The notes under the pieces are model-generated. The model ran no database searches. It was not told the DNA's origin and was given only the letters and a program-made list of their open reading frames with translations. Below, one piece after another: positions 7,146-13,547 of a stretch of DNA of 15,432 nucleotides. This DNA comes from JBBDWJ01 sp040902925 (lineage in GTDB: Bacteria; Acidobacteriota; Terriglobia; Bryobacterales; UBA6623): positions 1 through 15,432 of the forward strand of contig JBBDWJ010000271.1 of NCBI GenBank assembly GCA_040902925.1, read 5' to 3'. The position numbers and the translations under genes are program-made. How positions within the stretch are numbered: position 1 is the first letter of the stretch; every line of letters begins with the position of its first letter.

Positions 7146-7418
7146 ATGAAGTTCATGTTGACGTACTCGATCGAGCCCGTTCACAGCCGCGCCGCCATCG
7201 CACGGTTTCTGGAGAGCGGCGCCCCGCCGCCTGCGAGCATCAAAATGCAGGGCCGGTGGCACGCTGGTACGCACGGTTATATCCTCATCGAGGCCAGCGA
7301 TGCCAAGGGAGTCTTTGAATGGATTTCCCAGTGGTCGGACCTGCTCAAATTCACAACCGATCCAGTAGTGGAAGACAGCGAAGCGGGGCAAATCCTGCAG
7401 GGATTGAAAGTCAGCTGA
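7146..7418 (+). CDS. DUF3303 domain-containing protein
   Basis: This 90-residue soluble protein spans a whole DUF3303 domain, a small alpha/beta-barrel-like (ferredoxin-like) family of unknown function. The pattern is complete: MKFMLTYSIEPV at the start, then FLESGAPPPASIKMQGRWH, HGYILIEASDAKGVFEWISQW, and DLLKFTTDPVVEDSEAGQIL at the end. There is no signal peptide and no catalytic motif. The start is supported by an AGGAGG ribosome binding site 9 bases upstream. It follows the deaminase gene by 127 bases on the same strand and converges on the thiamine-diphosphate enzyme gene. Family members are common in soil bacteria, and I know of no assigned reaction. Confidence 0.85.
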   Translation: MKFMLTYSIEPVHSRAAIARFLESGAPPPASIKMQGRWHAGTHGYILIEASDAKGVFEWISQWSDLLKFTTDPVVEDSEAGQILQGLKVS

Positions 7419-7592
7419 CCTTTCGCAAAGGGCTGGTTTGTTGAACAAACCAAGCTTGTCTTGATCGCCACCATGCGCCGCGGGTTTGGAGATGGAGCAG
7501 CGTTTGGGGCTGGGGCGCCCTCTGGCGACAGCAGTAGGACGCCCTTCGGACGTTGGAGACGAATCGCGACGGGGCACACCTTGACGTTCCCG
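7419..7592. other. Convergent intergenic region rich in inverted repeats
   Basis: This 174-base gap lies between two gene 3' ends. Directly after the DUF3303 stop is CCTTT-CGC-AAAGG (7419-7431). Next is a perfect 9-bp-arm palindrome TGGTTTGTT-G-AACAAACCA (7434-7452). Further on, GGGCGCCC (7513-7520) pairs at 7 of 8 positions with GGACGCCC (7537-7544). The loop between them holds a small CTG-GCGA-CAG hairpin with a GNRA tetraloop (7522-7531), followed by CTTCGG (7544-7549). No run of T follows any stem on either strand, so classic intrinsic terminators are not evident. I see no protein-coding frame that is convincing here. Confidence 0.5.
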
Positions 7593-9161
7593 CTACGGCC
7601 CAACCTGCGGGTTTCCGCCAACAATGGGAACGTGAATCACCGTCACTTCGCGCGACGCAAGTCCAGTACTTACGGCTTGGCGGATCGCATCCGGGGTCAC
7701 TGCCTTCACGCCGCGGGCCCCAAAAGCTTCCGCCATCTTCACAAAATCCAGCGGCCCCAAACTACTGCTGATCGCCTCGCCAAATTTTGCTTCGTGCCCC
7801 GTACGCGTAATCCCCCACGCCTGATCATCCGCCACGATCGCAACAAAAGGCAGCCGCTGCCGCACGGCGCATTCGATCTCGGCGGGAGCAAACGTAAAAG
7901 CCCCATCGCCGGAAAGCAAAATCACCGGCCGGTCGGGATACACCAAACGCGCCCCCATCGCGCCGCCCAAACCCCAGCCCACTACGCCGCTGCGGCCGCA
8001 CGTCAGCCAGTGCCCCGGATAGCGGTCGCACAACAGTTGATGCGCCCACTGCCCGATACTGCCGCCATCAAGCGCAAGCACGGCATCGTCAATCAGCGAT
8101 TCGCGCAGCGCCTCTAAAACGTCAATAGCGTGTAGTCCACGAGAGGCTTGGCGGGCGGCGGCCGCCTCGACTTTCGCCCGAAAGGCGCCCTTCCTCCGGT
8201 TGGCCTCGCCGAGCCACTGCGCGTGCGACTTTCCCTGGCGCGCCCGGTAGCCGCCGGCCAGGGAACCCCAACCGCGGTCCAAACGAACGACCGATGCCTC
8301 GCCGCTCACTGCCCCTCGCTGCAAGAACCCGACGCGATAGTCGGCAACAGCGCCGGCCATCACAATCACGTCCGCGTCGGCAAGTAATCGTGGGCCGCCG
8401 CTGGCCGCGCCAATCACTCCAAGAAAAACATCGCTCACGCGATCGACCGGGCCGCGATCCCAGATCGGAACCACAACTGGAATCGCAAACTCCTCACAGA
8501 ACGCGAGCAGCGCCTCGCCTTCCCCGGCGTAGTGAGCGCCGCTGCCTGCGACGACCAGCGGCCGCTCCGCGGCGGCCAAAGCCGATGCCACGCCATCGAT
8601 ATCGGAACCCACCGCAGCCGCGCTCGAACCATCGTCCACCAGCCGCACCATGCGCTCTGCGGCAACCTCCGCAACTTGCACATCGAGCGGAAAGCTCAGA
8701 TGAACCGGCCCTGGCGGCGCGCTACATGCGCTCTTCCACGCCGTGTCGAGAATTTCCAGCGTCCTCTCAGGGCAATCGATAGCGCGGGCGAACTTCGTAA
8801 CCGGAGCAGCCAGCGCCACCTGGTCGACGTCTTGAAAATGGCCCATGCCCGATGTGGGAAAATCGCCCGCGCCCGAGATCAGCAGCATCGGAGCGCCGTC
8901 GAAGTGTGCATCCACCACGCCGGTCATCGCATTGGCGTGCGCCACGCCACTCGATACCGCAACAACGCCCGGCTGCCCGGTCAATCGCCCGCATGTTTCC
9001 GCGATATAACTCGCAGTCTGCTCGTTGCGCGTATCCACGAGACGCAGCCCGCCCTTTTTCGCCGCATGGTAGAGCGGGTCGAGCCCATGCCCGCAAAGCG
9101 TCGCGATCCACCGGACGCCGCGTTCCCGCAGCCCTTCGACCAACCATTCAGAAGCTGTCAT
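7593..9161 (-). CDS. Thiamine-diphosphate-dependent enzyme, acetolactate-synthase-like
   Basis: This is a three-domain ThDP enzyme of about 522 residues from ATG (MTASEWLVEGL). The N-terminal pyrimidine-binding domain has the catalytic Glu in VDTRNEQTASY (E47 from the ATG) and VVAVSSGVAHANAMTGV. PGPVHLSFPLDV ends that domain. The central domain runs from about 180 to 320, with RPLVVAGSGAHYAG. The C-terminal PP domain holds GDGAFTFAPAEIECAV, the cofactor GDG motif. At the position of the usual Asn-Asn metal/cofactor pair it reads VADDQAWG, so Asp replaces Asn. The family includes acetolactate synthase, benzaldehyde lyase and benzoylformate decarboxylase. No regulatory ilvN subunit or valine-pathway gene is nearby, so a catabolic carboligase or lyase is more likely than IlvB. 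A TTG at 9183-9185 in frame, overlapping the upstream stop as TTGA and preceded by GGCGGAG, is an alternative start adding 8 residues. Confidence 0.88.
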   Translation of the reverse strand: MTASEWLVEGLRERGVRWIATLCGHGLDPLYHAAKKGGLRLVDTRNEQTASYIAETCGRLTGQPGVVAVSSGVAHANAMTGVVDAHFDGAPMLLISGAGDFPTSGMGHFQDVDQVALAAPVTKFARAIDCPERTLEILDTAWKSACSAPPGPVHLSFPLDVQVAEVAAERMVRLVDDGSSAAAVGSDIDGVASALAAAERPLVVAGSGAHYAGEGEALLAFCEEFAIPVVVPIWDRGPVDRVSDVFLGVIGAASGGPRLLADADVIVMAGAVADYRVGFLQRGAVSGEASVVRLDRGWGSLAGGYRARQGKSHAQWLGEANRRKGAFRAKVEAAAARQASRGLHAIDVLEALRESLIDDAVLALDGGSIGQWAHQLLCDRYPGHWLTCGRSGVVGWGLGGAMGARLVYPDRPVILLSGDGAFTFAPAEIECAVRQRLPFVAIVADDQAWGITRTGHEAKFGEAISSSLGPLDFVKMAEAFGARGVKAVTPDAIRQAVSTGLASREVTVIHVPIVGGNPQVGP

Positions 9162-9181
9162 AGTTCTTGCTCGGCCGCGGA

Positions 9182-10612
9182 TCAACGTTCTCCGCCCGCG
9201 CCCGCGTGCCGTCCCTTCAACTCCGGCAAGAAACGCTGCCGGTGCTCGATCAACAAACGCACGGCTGCATCCACCAGTAGCTCCCCGCTGCCGGCCGCAA
9301 CCCGCGAGCTGATGACTTCATACGCACCCTCGGGATATGCCCGCCGGTTGGGGACATATCCCATAGACCCATTCGCCAGTTCGACCACGATCGTATACGG
9401 AAACGGCGACGCTGCTTGGATCGCCTTTCCCAGTTCGACAAAAATCTCCCCCGGCAAGCTCACCCAGGCGATTTGGTCGCCGAGCGAAATTACCTGAACC
9501 TCCGCGTCAATCGGCCGCCCTTGCCGCTCCTCGATCTCGATCGCCTTGAACGCATAAACCTGGTCGAGAAAAGGAGCCGCTTCGGGCGTGCCATATTTCG
9601 CCACCACGCCGCGAGCCCACTCCGGGTCCTCGGGCCGGATTGGAGCCAGCGGCAGCGGCACGATCTCGCGGCTCGCCTGCAATGCGCCCGGTTCGACGAC
9701 TTGCAAGCGGCGGAAACTCCGCAACACCTCGCCCGCAAGAATCGCGCCGATGCGAGCCGCTTCTTGATGCCCTTTCTGCGGCGTTGCGCTGCTCACATCG
9801 ATATGGTTCACATTCCCCGCTGTGCCGATGGTGAAAACCGTCAGCAGGTCGTCTCCCTTGGCGGCGCCGAGCATTGCCGCCAGCGTGTAAGGATAGTCGG
9901 CCGAATATTCCATACCGGCGACCGTATCCAAATGATTCGCGTAGTTGACGTACGTGGCCAGCGGCTTACCCTCCGGCGTATCGAAATAAACGATAGGCAA
10001 CGCGGGATCCATCTCGCCCGCGGGCCGCACAATGTTAGGATTCCGCTTGCCCGGATTCCAGCCGATCGAACCGTCTTTCATCACAAACCGGCGGATGAAC
10101 GCCACCGAATCCTCATGCCCGACCGCCGCCGACACGCGCGCCGCCGCGAGGTCCGCCTCAGCCCAGCGCACGCTCTCGGCGATCTTCTCCACAAGCGAAT
10201 CGACATACTCACGCACCAGCCGGAGGGTCTGATCATCCAATCCTTCAAGCCGCGAGCTGATACTGGGGCCGGTATGAGAGTGCGTGGCGCTGATCATAAC
10301 GTTCTCGCCGCGAACGCCTGTCGTGGCGGTGATTCGCTCCCGCGCCCGCTCGATGATTTCGGAGGGAATCCCGATCAGGTCACAAGCCACCAGCGCAGCC
10401 TTGACGCCGCCGCTCTCCAAAACAATGGCCTTTGCGAACAGGTCATCATGGACGCCCTCGTTCAGCCGCACGCTGTAGTACCCGGCCATGGGCAGGCCAG
10501 GCCCGGGCGTGATGGCTATGTCCGCGCGCCCAACGCGAAGCTGCGCACTCAACGTGGGAAACCAGCACACCAGGACGGTGGCGAGAGCAAGTCTAGCGGT
10601 CCAGATACTCAC
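9182..10612 (-). CDS. Secreted neutral/alkaline ceramidase N-terminal-domain protein
   Basis: This 476-residue exported protein belongs to the PF04734 ceramidase family. The GTG at 10610-10612 was chosen because GGAGGT lies 6 bases upstream. An ATG 39 bases further up lacks a binding site and would put 13 extra residues before the signal peptide (WTARLALATVLVCWFPTLSA, cleavage before QLRVG). Domain features include RADIAITPGPGLPMAGY, SATHSHTGP (Zn-binding His pair), YVNYANHLDTV (third His candidate), LPGEIFVELG (Glu ligand) and NGSMGYVPNRRAYPEGAYE. At the place of the serine nucleophile in Pseudomonas ceramidase (AGNLSPN) it reads AGNVNHID, so the nucleophile appears missing. It lacks the C-terminal domain of true ceramidases and is shorter than they are. 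Its role is therefore uncertain. Its stop overlaps a possible TTG start of the ThDP gene, so the two are probably co-transcribed. Confidence 0.87.
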   Translation of the reverse strand: MSIWTARLALATVLVCWFPTLSAQLRVGRADIAITPGPGLPMAGYYSVRLNEGVHDDLFAKAIVLESGGVKAALVACDLIGIPSEIIERARERITATTGVRGENVMISATHSHTGPSISSRLEGLDDQTLRLVREYVDSLVEKIAESVRWAEADLAAARVSAAVGHEDSVAFIRRFVMKDGSIGWNPGKRNPNIVRPAGEMDPALPIVYFDTPEGKPLATYVNYANHLDTVAGMEYSADYPYTLAAMLGAAKGDDLLTVFTIGTAGNVNHIDVSSATPQKGHQEAARIGAILAGEVLRSFRRLQVVEPGALQASREIVPLPLAPIRPEDPEWARGVVAKYGTPEAAPFLDQVYAFKAIEIEERQGRPIDAEVQVISLGDQIAWVSLPGEIFVELGKAIQAASPFPYTIVVELANGSMGYVPNRRAYPEGAYEVISSRVAAGSGELLVDAAVRLLIEHRQRFLPELKGRHAGAGGER

Positions 10613-10785
10613 GAAACGACCTCCATGTCGAACGATTCTTGGTTTCCGCATGGATAACCAATGAGGTTGGAACCAGCAATCGCGCCAGACGCCCCCAGAG
10701 AAGCAGACAGATCTTCGGAGCGGTCATGAGCGCCAGCCGCTGAGCGGGCCGCTGAGCTGTCGTTTGTTAACCGGCCGGCAGCCAG
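10613..10785. other. Intergenic region between flotillin and ceramidase-like genes
   Basis: The 173 bases hold no gene I can support. A 10-bp direct repeat GCCGCTGAGC occurs at 10736-10745 and 10748-10757. Just after the flotillin stop, the minus strand can form a weak CTGGC-TGCCG-GCCGG stem (with one G-U pair) followed by TTAAC, at most a poor terminator. Confidence 0.4.
10619..10624 (-). promoter_or_regulatory. Shine-Dalgarno GGAGGT that fixes the GTG start of the ceramidase-like gene
   Basis: On the minus strand GGAGGT sits 6 bases before the GTG at 10610-10612, ideal spacing. The competing ATG at 10649-10651 has no purine-rich site in front of it. Confidence 0.7.
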
Positions 10786-12468
10786 CTAGTCAGCTTCGGG
10801 CGCCTTCTCCGCACGCGGTGTCCGAGGCGGCGACGGCTTCGCCTCCTCCATCTTCACGGCTTCAACGATCGGATCGAGCAACTCCGAGGTCAAACCAAAT
10901 TTCTTCAGCAGATGCCCGAGACCTACCGCATCGGCTTGGTTGATGAAATCGAAAACGAATCGCGGAACGGTGTTCGCATAACGAGAGACGGGATCGTGGC
11001 CGTTGCCGCCGCCGCCGAGGTCAACGATGCGAATCTCGTCCACCGAAGCCAGCGGCTGCGCGGCGGCCGCGAAGATTCTCGCCGCTCCCTCGTCGCCCAG
11101 CGCCTTGGCCACCGCGTCGCCGATGGCGCGCGCCACCCCCGGCGCGGCGTCCAGCACCTGCAGCAGCCTGCCGGTCTGGTCGAGCTTGGCCAGCGCCACG
11201 GCCAGTTTCTCTTTACCCTCGGCCTCGGCCAGCAACTGCGCCTTCTGGCCCTCGGCTTTGGCAAGAAGCGACGCCTTTTCACCCTCGGCGGCGGCCAGCA
11301 GAGAGGCCTTTTGGCCGGCGGCCTCCGCCTCTCTGCGCACCCGGATCGCCACCGCTTGCCCTTCGCCCTCGAGCGAATCTTTCTGCTTCTGCGCCTCGGC
11401 GGTCACCTGGATCGCCTCCGCCTTGAGCGACGCCGCTTCGCGCTCCGCCTCCGCCGAGATGATCCGCTGCTGTTTTTCCGCCTGCGCCTGCGTGATCAAC
11501 GTTGCATCGAGTTCCGCGCGACGCCGCTCCTGCTCCTTCATCTGCAGGCCGATGCGCGCGTTGGTTTCCGCGGTTTCGCGCTCGACTTCGGCCAGCCGCA
11601 CTTCTTTTTCCGCGCGCGCCTTCGACAGCGGCCCCGCCTGATCCGCTTTGGACTGCTCGGCGTCAACCTCCGCCTTGAGTTGCGCCTTACGCACGTTGAG
11701 CTGCCGCTCGGCTTCGGCGACTTTCTGCTCGTTCTCGAACGCTGCTTCTTTGCCTCGCCGCAGCGCTTCCGAAGTCTTTTCCATCCTCTCGCGCTCGGCT
11801 TCGGCCTCTCCGACCGCCGCGTCGCGCTTTACTTCCGCAGTGCGCTTCTTGCCCAGTGAATCGAGATAACCCTGCGGATCGCGAACGTCTTTGATCGGGA
11901 AAGTGACAATGGTGAAGCCCATCGCCTTCAAGTCGGGCTCGGCCGCGTCCTGAACTTCCTGGCCGAATTTCTGGCGGTCGCGATAGATTTCCTCCGGCGT
12001 CAGCTTGCCGAGAATCGCGCGCAAGTGGCCCTGCAAGGTCTCGCGAATCGTGGAATGGATTTCCTGTTCCCCCATGCCGCCGAACTGCTCCGCCGCGATT
12101 TCGAGCGAAGCATCGGTGCCGTCGATCTTGACGTTCGCCATCGCCTCGACCGAAACCGCCACGCCGTCGCGGCTGTAGGAGTTCTCGACCCCTACCGGGA
12201 GTTGCACCACGTTGAGATCGAGCCACGAGATCTTTTCGAGGATCGGCCACACCAGCGTCGCGCCACCCTTGACGATCCGGAAGCCGCGTTCGCGCACAAT
12301 GGCGCCTTGTTGGTCGCGAACCTTGAAGGTGCGCCCATAAATAATGGCCGCCTTCTCGGGCGGAACGCGCTTCCAGTTCCGGATAAACGCCAGGAAGCCG
12401 ATCAGCACCGTCAGCGCAACGCCGCCCAGCACGAGGGGAAGCAACAGCTCGGAAAACGCATTGGTCAT
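10786..12468 (-). CDS. Flotillin (SPFH-domain protein, YqiK/FloT-like)
   Basis: This 560-residue membrane-associated scaffold of functional membrane microdomains starts with one N-terminal hydrophobic anchor (about 9-29), followed by VPPEKAAIIYGRT. An SPFH/Band-7 domain spans about 35-210 and contains GMGEQEIHSTIRETLQGHLRAILGKLTPEEIY. A long charged coiled coil runs from about 205 to 420, rich in EA/AE repeats typical of flotillins. A C-terminal oligomerisation part (420-535) and a Pro/Lys-rich tail follow. Length matches E. coli YqiK (about 550) rather than the shorter Bacillus FloA. GGAGG 10 bases before the ATG supports the start. It lies downstream of a YqiJ/NfeD-like gene, the standard flotillin partner, with a short candidate ORF between them. 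Regulation as one operon from a promoter before the YqiJ-like gene is likely. Confidence 0.95.
   Translation of the reverse strand: MTNAFSELLLPLVLGGVALTVLIGFLAFIRNWKRVPPEKAAIIYGRTFKVRDQQGAIVRERGFRIVKGGATLVWPILEKISWLDLNVVQLPVGVENSYSRDGVAVSVEAMANVKIDGTDASLEIAAEQFGGMGEQEIHSTIRETLQGHLRAILGKLTPEEIYRDRQKFGQEVQDAAEPDLKAMGFTIVTFPIKDVRDPQGYLDSLGKKRTAEVKRDAAVGEAEAERERMEKTSEALRRGKEAAFENEQKVAEAERQLNVRKAQLKAEVDAEQSKADQAGPLSKARAEKEVRLAEVERETAETNARIGLQMKEQERRRAELDATLITQAQAEKQQRIISAEAEREAASLKAEAIQVTAEAQKQKDSLEGEGQAVAIRVRREAEAAGQKASLLAAAEGEKASLLAKAEGQKAQLLAEAEGKEKLAVALAKLDQTGRLLQVLDAAPGVARAIGDAVAKALGDEGAARIFAAAAQPLASVDEIRIVDLGGGGNGHDPVSRYANTVPRFVFDFINQADAVGLGHLLKKFGLTSELLDPIVEAVKMEEAKPSPPRTPRAEKAPEAD
11215..11313 (-). 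repeat. Three tandem 11-residue repeats in the flotillin coiled coil
   Basis: Residues 386-418 are QKASLLAAAEG, EKASLLAKAEG and QKAQLLAEAEG, three near-identical 11-residue units. Hendecad periodicity fits a slightly right-handed or straight coiled coil. It extends the looser EA/AE pattern of the preceding 170 residues. Confidence 0.75.
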
Positions 12469-12472
12469 CGCA

Positions 12473-12568
12473 CTATTTCCTCCGCGGTTTCAAGCCGCCC
12501 AGAAGCTTCGTTTGCATATCCCGGATCGCCTGACGAATAAGAACCCAACGCTCATTTTCCTGCCGCAC
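12473..12568 (-). CDS. Candidate 31-residue small protein between YqiJ-like and flotillin genes
   Basis: From GTG at 12566-12568 the minus strand reads 31 codons to TAG at 12473-12475, 4 bases before the flotillin ATG. The predicted peptide begins MRQENERWVLIRQAI and ends GGLKPRRK. It is basic and amphipathic-helical in the middle, with normal codon choice for the neighbourhood. The flotillin Shine-Dalgarno (GGAGG) lies inside its last codons, which would allow translational coupling. The frame is the same as that of the YqiJ-like gene, whose TGA is 6 codons upstream of the GTG, so read-through would also produce it as a C-terminal tail. The start has no good binding site. I do not recognise the peptide; it may be chance. 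Confidence 0.35.
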   Translation of the reverse strand: MRQENERWVLIRQAIRDMQTKLLGGLKPRRK

Positions 12569-12583
12569 GATGCCGGCGCCGTG

Positions 12584-13162
12584 TCACTGCACCCGTTCCA
12601 CAATCGCCACGCCACCCTCGACGGCAACCACGCGCACTCGCGTATGCGCCGCCAGCGCCTCGCCTTTCGCGTTTCGCACCGAAGTTGTAAGCCGCGCTCC
12701 GGCTACCGACAACACCGCCTGCCCGGCGCCGCCTTCAGGTATCCCAATCGTCAGAGTGCCCGTCTGCCCGACCATCGCGCCCGGCGCGATCACGCTACTA
12801 CCCTGCTGCTTGGCAACGAAAACGAGCAGCGCCAGAGTCGCCCCTCCGCATACCAAGCCCGTAACGAAGCCCGCCAAGGTGCTCGCAATACCGCCCAGAC
12901 CCTGGGTGGTCGCCGCCCAGCCGCCGGCTCCAAAACCCGTTACGAAAACGATCAGCGAGCGAAACAGGCCCGGATGTCCGCCGTCGCCGCTGTCCCCAAG
13001 ATCCAGAAAATCGCCGAGATTGAAGATGCCTTCCAGCAGCGACTCCATGCCATGAAAAAGCTCGCCCAAGACAAATGAAACGATACTGAATAAGGCCCCT
13101 AAAAGGAAGATGGCCAGAAACACGTTCGCTTGCGTGAACTCGTACCAGGATTCACCGGTCAT
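12584..13162 (-). CDS. YqiJ/NfeD-like membrane protein with OB fold, flotillin partner
   Basis: This 192-residue protein has three predicted membrane helices (about 13-33, 65-85, 93-116). An acidic/Gly linker (50-64, LGDFLDLGDSGDGGH) separates helices 1 and 2. A C-terminal OB-fold-like domain (125-190) contains MVGQTGTLTIGIPEGGAGQ and TRVRVVAVEGGVAIVERV. The architecture matches E. coli YqiJ (about 209) and Bacillus YuaF, which sit beside flotillins and are thought to help build or regulate their membrane assemblies. GGGGGAGG (13168-13175) lies 5 bases before the ATG and fixes the start. It is the first gene of the flotillin operon. The serine-protease domain of long NfeD proteins is absent, as expected for this class. 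Confidence 0.88.
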   Translation of the reverse strand: MTGESWYEFTQANVFLAIFLLGALFSIVSFVLGELFHGMESLLEGIFNLGDFLDLGDSGDGGHPGLFRSLIVFVTGFGAGGWAATTQGLGGIASTLAGFVTGLVCGGATLALLVFVAKQQGSSVIAPGAMVGQTGTLTIGIPEGGAGQAVLSVAGARLTTSVRNAKGEALAAHTRVRVVAVEGGVAIVERVQ

Positions 13163-13228
13163 TTAGGCCTCCCCCGCGAGCAAAGGGCAAGTCATCTTAT
13201 CCCATCTCAAGCCTATCTTGCCGAGTTT

Positions 13229-13396
13229 GTGCGCCGGAGTTTGTTCGCCGCGTTGGCAACGCCCCTGCTGCCCGTCGCCGCTCCAGCCGTCGCGGACAGG
13301 CTGCGGCAACGGGAATTGGCCGCCGCCCACATAGGCCCTACATGGATGAGCGACATAACCGCCCGCGGAGGGGTCTTGTCGGCAAAAAACCCATAA
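13229..13396 (+). CDS. Candidate small secreted protein ending at a slippery A6C site
   Basis: From GTG at 13229-13231 the plus strand reads 55 residues to TAA at 13394-13396. Residues 1-22 (MRRSLFAALATPLLPVAAPA plus VA) look like a signal peptide, followed by DRLRQRELAAAHIGPTWMSD. About three quarters of codons end in G or C, as in neighbouring genes. Just before the stop, in frame, is A AAA AAC (13384-13390), a canonical -1 slippery heptamer. A -1 shift there would add 20 residues (PINGYSGVSIIPVTPAGPAK) to TGA at 13450-13452. There is no Shine-Dalgarno, and I do not recognise the sequence. It starts 66 bases from the divergent YqiJ-like gene. It could be a gene remnant, a real small gene or chance. 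Confidence 0.2.
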   Translation: MRRSLFAALATPLLPVAAPAVADRLRQRELAAAHIGPTWMSDITARGGVLSAKNP

Positions 13397-13452
13397 ACGG
13401 CTACTCGGGAGTGTCGATCATCCCGGTGACGCCCGCCGGACCGGCGAAGTGA
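13342..13452 (+). CDS. Candidate 36-residue basic micro-ORF
   Basis: This ATG-started frame overlaps the end of the GTG-started small ORF in the -1 frame. It begins MDERHNRPRRGLVGKK and ends IIPVTPAGPAK before TGA. The last 20 codons end in G or C at 17 of 20 positions, which looks coding. TAGG lies about 7 bases before the ATG as a weak binding site. It is either a stand-alone micro-ORF or the second half of a frameshifted gene. Confidence 0.2.
   Translation: MDERHNRPRRGLVGKKPINGYSGVSIIPVTPAGPAK
13384..13390 (+). promoter_or_regulatory. Slippery heptamer A AAA AAC in frame with a small ORF
   Basis: In the frame starting at 13229 the codons read GCA AAA AAC CCA TAA, so the heptamer has the exact X XXY YYZ phasing used for -1 frameshifting. 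A 5-bp stem (CGGGA/TCCCG) starts 15 bases downstream, further than the usual 5-9. Confidence 0.25.
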
Positions 13453-13547
13453 GGAATATCGCCAGCGCTGACGTCAAGGTGGCGAGGACGGTGCGTCGAT
13501 CCGATCTGGAATGGAGGTTCGGTCAGTTCCCGCTCGTTACAGGATCG

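Larger units (their letters stand above)
13163..13547. other. Intergenic region upstream of the YqiJ-like gene and downstream of cdsA
   Basis: This 385-base gap must contain the promoter of the YqiJ-flotillin operon and the end of the cdsA transcript. TAAGAT lies on the minus strand near the YqiJ-like start, but no matching -35 is clear. CGGGA (13406-13410) and TCCCG (13421-13425) form a small stem. CGCCGG-A-CCGGCG (13434-13446) is a perfect palindrome. Two short plus-strand reading frames in the gap are listed separately. No tRNA or recognisable RNA was seen. Confidence 0.45.

Noticed and set aside
10912..11859. 315-residue plus-strand open frame with LRL-rich repeats
   Set aside because: It is the complement of the repetitive EA/AE coiled coil of the flotillin gene, which explains both its length and its repeats.
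13384..13446. T6 tract and GC-rich stems as an intrinsic terminator for cdsA
   Set aside because: On the minus strand the T6 run lies 16 bases past the CGGGA/TCCCG stem, too far for a classic terminator, and the stem is only 5 bp.
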